A stretch of 9,591 nt of DNA from an uncultured Georgenia sp. (GTDB lineage: Bacteria; Actinomycetota; Actinomycetes; Actinomycetales; Actinomycetaceae), in the NCBI RefSeq assembly GCF_937958535.1, contig NZ_CALGNQ010000277.1:1-9591 (forward strand), read 5' to 3'. The notes beneath the pieces were generated by a model. That model saw nothing but the letters and a program-made list of their open reading frames with translations. It did not search any database and was not told where the DNA came from. This document shows, piece by piece, positions 5,768-9,591 of the stretch. The first letter of the stretch is position 1, and the number at the start of each line of letters is the position of its first letter. The position numbers and the translations under genes are program-made.

Positions 5768-6132
5768 GGCGCCGCCCGGTCCTCGTCGAGGAGTGCGCGC
5801 AGCACGGCGACGTCCTCCTCGGGGATCGAACCGACGAAGTGGAGCAGCGAGTCACTGCGATCGGTGCTGGTGGCGAGGGCTCGGGCCATCATCTCGGCGG
5901 TGTAGGCGCTGCGGCCCACGAGCGGCCGGTACGCCCAGACCCTCCCAGTGAGGATCTTCTCCACCAGGCCCTTGCGGCTGAGGTTGTTCAGCACGGTCGC
6001 GATCGTCGTGTACGCCAGGGGCTGGCTGGTGCGTTCGAGGACGTCGCGGGTGCACACCTCCGCCGGACAGTCCCACAGGATCTCCATCACCTGCCGCTCG
6101 AGCGGCCCCAGGGTCGGAACGGGCTCAGCCAC
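5764..6132 (-). CDS. blaI: BlaI/MecI-family transcriptional repressor
   Basis: A 122-residue winged-helix repressor of the penicillinase repressor family (PF03965). It shows the N-terminal LGPLERQVMEILW helix (8-20), the recognition helix YTTIATVLNNLSRKGLV (41-57), the wing GRVWAYRP (63-70), and a C-terminal dimerisation segment LLHFVGSIPEEDVAVLRALL. It starts with GTG, overlapping the end of the CPVCN membrane protein gene by 8 nt and the M56 protease gene by 4 nt. The M56 protein is its presumed inactivating partner. Two tandem palindromes at 6664-6699 are its likely binding sites and would let it control both its own operon and the divergent DsbA-CcdA-lipoprotein genes. The symbol is used for the family, not as a claim about beta-lactam resistance. 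Confidence 0.92.
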   Translation of the reverse strand: MAEPVPTLGPLERQVMEILWDCPAEVCTRDVLERTSQPLAYTTIATVLNNLSRKGLVEKILTGRVWAYRPLVGRSAYTAEMMARALATSTDRSDSLLHFVGSIPEEDVAVLRALLDEDRAAP

Positions 6133-6658
6133 GGGCGACCGCCCCGGGGACCGGGCAGGAGATCTCCCCGCGCAGCCGCACCGCCAGCGCCCAGCCCGCC
6201 AGGGCGAGCGCAGTGACGGCGAGGAGGGGCTGGAGCGGGGCGAACCACGTCAGTGCGCCCGAGTAGCCCAGGGCGAGCAGTGCGATCTTGTTGCACACCG
6301 GGCACCCGACCGCGAACCACGCCAGGACGCTGCCGGCCATGCCGGCGCGGCTCGTGCGTCTGTCGGTGGCACTGCTGAGCTCCGAGGGGGTGCTGCCGAG
6401 GGGGCGGACGTAGGTCGCGGTGAGGAGCCCGACCACCAGCGCGGTGAGGACGAGAACCGGGTAGTTCCACGCCACCACCGGAATGTCGCGGGCGAAGACG
6501 GGGTTGGGGATGATCACGGTCGCCACGCCCACGACCAGTCCGTACCCCACGGCCACCGCACTCGCGACCGCCCATCGTCGGCGGTCCCAGCCTCGGAGCA
6601 CCTGCCCCATCGTCGGTTGCGCGCGGATGTCGGACTGAGGGGGAGCTGACCATGCCAT
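6125..6658 (-). CDS. Four-helix membrane protein with CPVCN motif, possible thiol-redox protein
   Basis: A 177-residue membrane protein with likely helices at about 30-50, 65-84, 108-132 and 140-160. The third helix carries GCPVCNKIALLALGYSGAL with Cys119 and Cys122; a further Cys168 sits in the C-terminal tail (EISCPVPG). A CPxC in a membrane helix next to DsbA and CcdA genes suggests disulfide exchange, but the protein lacks the overall VKOR or DsbB signatures I would look for. I believe similar CPVCN proteins occur in other actinobacteria, from memory only. The ATG at 6658 was chosen because a -10 box TATAGT ends 6 nt upstream, which predicts a leaderless mRNA. The longer frame upstream runs antisense through the DsbA-like gene and is discarded. 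It is the first gene of a three-gene overlapping operon with BlaI and M56, under the BlaI-type operator. Confidence 0.85.
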   Translation of the reverse strand: MAWSAPPQSDIRAQPTMGQVLRGWDRRRWAVASAVAVGYGLVVGVATVIIPNPVFARDIPVVAWNYPVLVLTALVVGLLTATYVRPLGSTPSELSSATDRRTSRAGMAGSVLAWFAVGCPVCNKIALLALGYSGALTWFAPLQPLLAVTALALAGWALAVRLRGEISCPVPGAVARG

Positions 6659-6670
6659 CGCTCTACTATA
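6659..6670 (-). promoter_or_regulatory. -10 region of the CPVCN-BlaI-M56 operon, probably leaderless
   Basis: On the - strand TATAGT (6670 to 6665) is followed by AGAGCG and then ATG at 6658. A -10 box 6 nt from the start codon predicts transcription beginning at the ATG, and there is no Shine-Dalgarno sequence. No convincing -35 box is visible at 16-19 bp. The box overlaps the first BlaI-type palindrome. Confidence 0.65.
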
Positions 6671-6699
6671 CGTGATAGTAAGTACTACCTGGCGTAGTA
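6664..6699. promoter_or_regulatory. Tandem BlaI-type operators in the divergent promoter region
   Basis: There are two 17-bp palindromes of the same design. The first is TACTAT-N5-ATAGTA (6664-6680) and the second TACTAC-N5-GTAGTA (6683-6699), with centres 19 bp apart. The half-sites alternate TACTA/TAGTA/TACTA/TAGTA, so a third inverted pair (TAGTA-AG-TACTA, 6676-6687) forms between them. The TACTA half-sites and AT-rich symmetric design fit BlaI/MecI-family operators, and a BlaI gene lies 0.5 kb away. Occupancy would block the leftward -10 box and probably the rightward promoter, whose exact boxes I cannot fix. Confidence 0.8.
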
Positions 6700-6743
6700 G
6701 TGCTGCCCTGACCCGCCAGTCGTTGCCTACCCGACAGGACCAG

Positions 6744-7466
6744 ATGTCTTCCGCTTCCACCCGCCGCGCCCCGTGGCTCATCCCCGCCGTCATCGTGCTC
6801 GTCGCCGCCGGGCTGGTGGTGGCCTCGATCCTGGTGTCCGGCCGCGGCGAGACGGACGCGCCGACGCCCTCCTCGACGCCTGCCGCCGACGTCGTCGGGC
6901 CGGAGACGCCCACAACCATCGACCTCGCCCGTCTGGAGGCGGACGACCCGCTCGCGGTCGGACCCGTCGACGCTCCGGTGAGCCTCATCGTTTACTCCGA
7001 CTACCAGTGCCCGTTTTGCGCCTCCTGGTCCGCTGACACCGGCCCGGTCATGCTGGAGTACGCCGCGGCCGGTGACCTCCGCATCGAGTTCCGCGACATC
7101 GTCGTCTTCGGCGAGGAGTCCCAGACCGCCGCCCGCGCCGCCTACGCGGCCGGACTGCAGGACCGGTACCTCGACTTCCACGACGCCCTGTTCCCCGGCG
7201 GGGAGAAGCTCCCGGCCCGCGGGCTCACGGAGGACGCCCTGATCGCGACGGCGGAGGAGTTGGGACTGGACGTGGAGCGCTTCACCGCGGACCTCGGGTC
7301 GCCGGAGGTGGCGGCCGAGGTGCAGCGCAACGTCGACGAGGCCGCGGCGATCGGTGCCTTCTCCACACCGGCGTTCCTGCTCGCCGGGCAGCCGATCCTG
7401 GGCGCCCAGCCGACGGACGTCTTCGTCGGTGCTGTGGAGCGGGCCCTGGACGAGGCCGGGGCCTGA
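6744..7466 (+). CDS. Membrane-anchored DsbA-like thioredoxin-fold protein
   Basis: A 240-residue protein with a single N-terminal signal-anchor helix (about 11-32, after RR at 7-8), a Pro/Thr-rich stalk (37-58) and an extracytoplasmic thioredoxin-fold domain of the DsbA/DsbG-like PF13462 type. The active site is CPFC (Cys89, Cys92) in YSDYQCPFCASW; the cis-proline loop is FSTPAFLLAG with Pro209; a helical insertion lies between them. It is predicted to form or exchange disulfides in secreted proteins. The ATG at 6744 has a weak AGGA 4 nt upstream; the GTG at 6672 lies inside the operator and is rejected. The CcdA-like gene follows after 4 nt, so CcdA probably passes electrons to this protein, making it a reductase or isomerase in this setting. 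It is divergent from, and likely co-regulated with, the BlaI operon. Oxidase versus reductase role is not decided. Confidence 0.92.
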   Translation: MSSASTRRAPWLIPAVIVLVAAGLVVASILVSGRGETDAPTPSSTPAADVVGPETPTTIDLARLEADDPLAVGPVDAPVSLIVYSDYQCPFCASWSADTGPVMLEYAAAGDLRIEFRDIVVFGEESQTAARAAYAAGLQDRYLDFHDALFPGGEKLPARGLTEDALIATAEELGLDVERFTADLGSPEVAAEVQRNVDEAAAIGAFSTPAFLLAGQPILGAQPTDVFVGAVERALDEAGA

Positions 7467-7470
7467 GCCC

Positions 7471-8358
7471 GTGGAGCTGAGTCTCTTCGCCGCCTTCGTC
7501 GGTGGCGCGCTCGCCCTGCTGAGTCCCTGCGGCGCACTGCTCCTGCCCGCCTTCTTCGCCACGACGGTTGGCACCCGCGCACGCCTGCTGCTCCACGGTG
7601 GACTGTTCTTCCTCGGGCTGTCCGTCACCCTCGTCCCGCTCGGGCTGGGTGCCTCGTTCCTCGGTTCGCTCCTCACCTCACACCGGGAGCTGCTCATCAC
7701 CGTCGCCGGATGGCTCATCATCGTCTTCGGTCTGCTGCAGGTCGTCGGACTCGGCTTCGACCTGTCCCGGCTCCTACCCGGTGTCCAGACCACGCGGTCC
7801 GCCGCACACCGCAAGGGTTCCGTGGTCCGCTCGATCCTGCTGGGCACCGTCTCCGGGGTTGCCGGCTTCTGCTCCGGTCCGATCCTCGGCGCCGTGCTCA
7901 CCATGGCCGCCACCGAGCCGTCCCAGGTTCTGGCCGGCGTGCTGCTCGCCGTCTACGGCGCCGGGATGGTCGTGCCGCTCGTCGTCATCTCGGCGCTGTG
8001 GACCCGGCTGGGTTCGCGGGGTCGAGCCCGCCTCCGTGGCCGTGCCTGGAGTGTGGGACCCGTGCAGCTGCACACCACCTCCGTCGTCACCGGGGTGCTG
8101 CTGATCGTCGTGGGGGTGATCTTCCTCCGCACCAACGGGATGGCCAGCCTTCCTCAGCTCGTGCCGTCCCGGATCCTGGGCGAGATGCAGTCGGCGGTGC
8201 TGGCCTTCGGGTCGGCGGTGCCCGAGCCGGTCCTCATCAGCGTGCTCGCGCTGGGGGCACTCGGGGCGTGGGCTGCATGGCGGCGCCGCAAGAACGACGA
8301 CGACGCCGCGCAGGAGCACGACGCTCCGTCCCGCGAGCGGGCCGGCAGGCAGTCGTGA
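7471..8358 (+). CDS. CcdA/DsbD-like membrane thiol electron carrier
   Basis: A 295-residue polytopic membrane protein of the cytochrome c biogenesis CcdA/DsbD-beta family, which moves electrons from cytosolic thioredoxin to extracytoplasmic thioredoxin-fold partners. The two redox cysteines are visible in their family contexts: LLSPCGALLLPAFFA with Cys20 in helix 1, and VAGFCSGPILGAVL with Cys134 in a later helix. About seven or eight helices can be made out, with one at about 241-270 followed by a charged cytosolic tail (RRRKNDDDAAQEHD). Start is GTG, 4 nt after the DsbA-like stop, with no strong ribosome site, so coupling is likely. Its stop overlaps the lipoprotein start (GTGA). The thioredoxin at 3637-4014 is one possible electron donor. 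The immediate partner is most likely the adjacent DsbA-like protein. Confidence 0.92.
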   Translation: MELSLFAAFVGGALALLSPCGALLLPAFFATTVGTRARLLLHGGLFFLGLSVTLVPLGLGASFLGSLLTSHRELLITVAGWLIIVFGLLQVVGLGFDLSRLLPGVQTTRSAAHRKGSVVRSILLGTVSGVAGFCSGPILGAVLTMAATEPSQVLAGVLLAVYGAGMVVPLVVISALWTRLGSRGRARLRGRAWSVGPVQLHTTSVVTGVLLIVVGVIFLRTNGMASLPQLVPSRILGEMQSAVLAFGSAVPEPVLISVLALGALGAWAAWRRRKNDDDAAQEHDAPSRERAGRQS

Positions 8359-9500
8359 AGCGGCACGCGGGCCTCCTCGCCGCCGTCGTGCTGCTCGCCG
8401 GGTGCGCCGGCGCCGAGCCCGGCACCGAACCCGTCGTCGAGCCTGAGCCGACCGTCCTCGAGGGGGCGGCCCCGCCGTCGGAGCGGGTGGACGAGGCCTC
8501 CCTGCCCCTCGCCCTGTCCGGCCTTTCCATCCTCGACCCGGGCTGGGACGACGTCCCCCTGGAGATCGACGGTCTCCTGCTCGGCCTGGACCATCCGGAC
8601 GATGGTGAGCCCCTGCGCTTCGTTGCCGCGCGTGAGGACGGCACGCTGCTCTGGGAGGCCGAGCGACCGCCGTCGTGCACGGGTTTTGCGCTGACCCGGG
8701 CGGAGGGCCGACCGGTCGCGGTCCTCACCGACGTGGCGCCAGGGCATGACACGGTCGCTCAGACCTCCGCCAGCGCCTACGACCTGACCACGGGGGAGCT
8801 GGTCTGGGGGCCGGTCGACGTGCCCGGCCCGTTGCAGGGCCCGGGGACCGTCTTCGCCGCGCCTGCACCCGGTGCGGCGATGGGGGACACCGGACCGCGG
8901 GTCGTGCTCGACCCGGACACCGGTGAGGTCATGGCCGACGAGGAGCACGACGTCGTCGTCGTGGGTGAGTACGGAGGTGTGGTGCTCACCGCGACCGATG
9001 ACACGCTCAGCGCGAGCGGTGCCGGAACCCCGTGGGACCTGCCCCTGACAGACCTCGGAGCCATGTCCGCGCCGGCCGCGCTCCCCGGGGTGGACGCACC
9101 GCCTGGAACGGCGCTGCTCGGCGAGCCGGGCGCGACGTCCGGTGCGCTCATCGACGTCACGACTGGTGAGATCCTCGCAACGGGTGTGCACGATGCGGTG
9201 ACCGAACCGATCTCGGGAACTCTGGTCACCGTGGAGGGCGACCACCTCGTCGGCTACCCGGCAACCGGCGATCGGTGGGAGCGGCCCCTGGAGGGCATGA
9301 GCCTGTCAGCTGCCGGGAACCTGTTCGCCTACATCCGCTCCGACAGCGCCATCCGCGCCGTCAACGTCGTGACTGGCGCCGACGCGGTGGCCTACGACGA
9401 CGCTGTCGCGACGCCGGCCGTGCCCGTCCTGGTAACGGCCGGAGGGGCGACCGTCGTCGACGGTAACCAGCTGGCGCTCGTCGTCCCATCAGACTGGTAG
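8355..9500 (+). CDS. Lipoprotein with beta-propeller (PQQ-like repeat) body
   Basis: A 381-residue predicted lipoprotein. The signal peptide is short, with basic KRH, a hydrophobic stretch and the lipobox LLAGC (Cys17), so it should be attached to the outer face of the membrane. An acidic Pro/Glu linker (about 20-45) leads into a repetitive beta-rich body. Repeats of the PQQ/WD-like kind are visible: DGTLLWEAE, YDLTTGELVWGP, VLDPDTGEVMAD, IDVTTGEILATG, VNVVTGADAVAYD. This suggests a BamB-like propeller used for binding rather than catalysis. GTG start overlaps the CcdA stop by 4 nt, so it is co-translated. It has one or two cysteines outside the lipobox at most (Cys near PPSCTGF), so it is not itself an obvious thiol enzyme. 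It may be a client or scaffold for the DsbA/CcdA pair; that is inference. Confidence 0.85.
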   Translation: MKRHAGLLAAVVLLAGCAGAEPGTEPVVEPEPTVLEGAAPPSERVDEASLPLALSGLSILDPGWDDVPLEIDGLLLGLDHPDDGEPLRFVAAREDGTLLWEAERPPSCTGFALTRAEGRPVAVLTDVAPGHDTVAQTSASAYDLTTGELVWGPVDVPGPLQGPGTVFAAPAPGAAMGDTGPRVVLDPDTGEVMADEEHDVVVVGEYGGVVLTATDDTLSASGAGTPWDLPLTDLGAMSAPAALPGVDAPPGTALLGEPGATSGALIDVTTGEILATGVHDAVTEPISGTLVTVEGDHLVGYPATGDRWERPLEGMSLSAAGNLFAYIRSDSAIRAVNVVTGADAVAYDDAVATPAVPVLVTAGGATVVDGNQLALVVPSDW

Positions 9501-9591
9501 CGGCCGAAGACCGGCGCAAATAGGGCGCACCCCATCGAGAGGCTTACTCCTCCGACGCGGATGGCCGAACGCCGTCCCGGTGGAGGATCCC
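9501..9591. other. Tail of window with no gene
   Basis: Ninety-one bases after the lipoprotein stop. A 4-bp stem GCCG/CGGC with a 5-nt loop (9503-9515) follows the stop at once but has no T-tract and is too short to call a terminator. No start codon with a ribosome site or RNA gene is evident before the edge. Confidence 0.45.

Noticed and set aside
4805..6132. Beta-lactam resistance regulatory locus
   Set aside because: BlaI and M56 proteins are present, but the M56 lacks the penicillin-binding sensor domain and no beta-lactamase is in the window.
6672..6743. Upstream GTG start for the DsbA-like protein
   Set aside because: It lies inside the BlaI-type palindromes and would put 24 unrelated residues before an otherwise normal signal anchor.
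6659..6988. Upstream extension of the CPVCN membrane protein on the - strand
   Set aside because: The extension runs antisense through the operator and the DsbA-like gene. The ATG at 6658 with a -10 box 6 nt upstream fits far better.

Overview
This window reads as chromosomal or plasmid DNA of a high-GC actinobacterium, most likely of the Micrococcales type. The support is strong G/C preference at third codon positions, frequent GTG starts, dense 4-bp start/stop overlaps and two promoters whose -10 box sits 6 nt from the start codon, which fits leaderless transcription. The genus cannot be fixed from the sequence. Eleven protein genes plus one very small protein gene are supported. The first ~390 bases and the last ~90 bases hold no gene I can defend.

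Left block (about 382-4770, + strand): a sulfane-sulfur (persulfide) handling island in two transcription units. Unit 1 encodes a single-domain rhodanese, a CoA-disulfide-reductase-type flavoprotein fused to a rhodanese, a 39-residue six-cysteine protein, and an unrecognised four-helix membrane protein. Unit 2 encodes a thioredoxin, a DUF302 protein and a CsoR-family regulator. The regulator keeps the two family cysteines but has Gly where the copper sensor CsoR has its ligand His, so it looks like a persulfide-sensing CstR. Both units start at promoters carrying the same ATACCC...GGGTAT palindrome. In both, the last three bases of the operator are the first three bases of the -10 box. The proposed logic is that persulfide modifies the regulator's cysteines, repression is lifted, and the rhodaneses, flavoprotein and thioredoxin move or reduce the sulfur.

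Right block (4805-9500): an extracytoplasmic thiol-redox and BlaI/M56 island, convergent with the left block across a 34-bp gap. On the - strand, a four-helix membrane protein with a CPVCN motif, a BlaI-family repressor and an M56 (BlaR1-like) membrane metallopeptidase without a penicillin-binding sensor domain form a tightly overlapping operon. Divergent on the + strand are a membrane-anchored DsbA-like thioredoxin-fold protein (CPFC), a CcdA-like membrane electron carrier and a lipoprotein with beta-propeller-like repeats. The divergent intergenic region carries two tandem 17-bp palindromes (6-N5-6) of BlaI-operator type, one of them overlapping the -10 of the - strand operon.

The most interesting reading is two adjacent, separately regulated thiol modules: a cytosolic one under a CstR-like repressor and an extracytoplasmic one under a BlaI/M56 pair. 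In the second module the M56 protease has a CxxC in a predicted outside loop and could sense the redox state of its own pathway. That last point is inference. The individual families are known.
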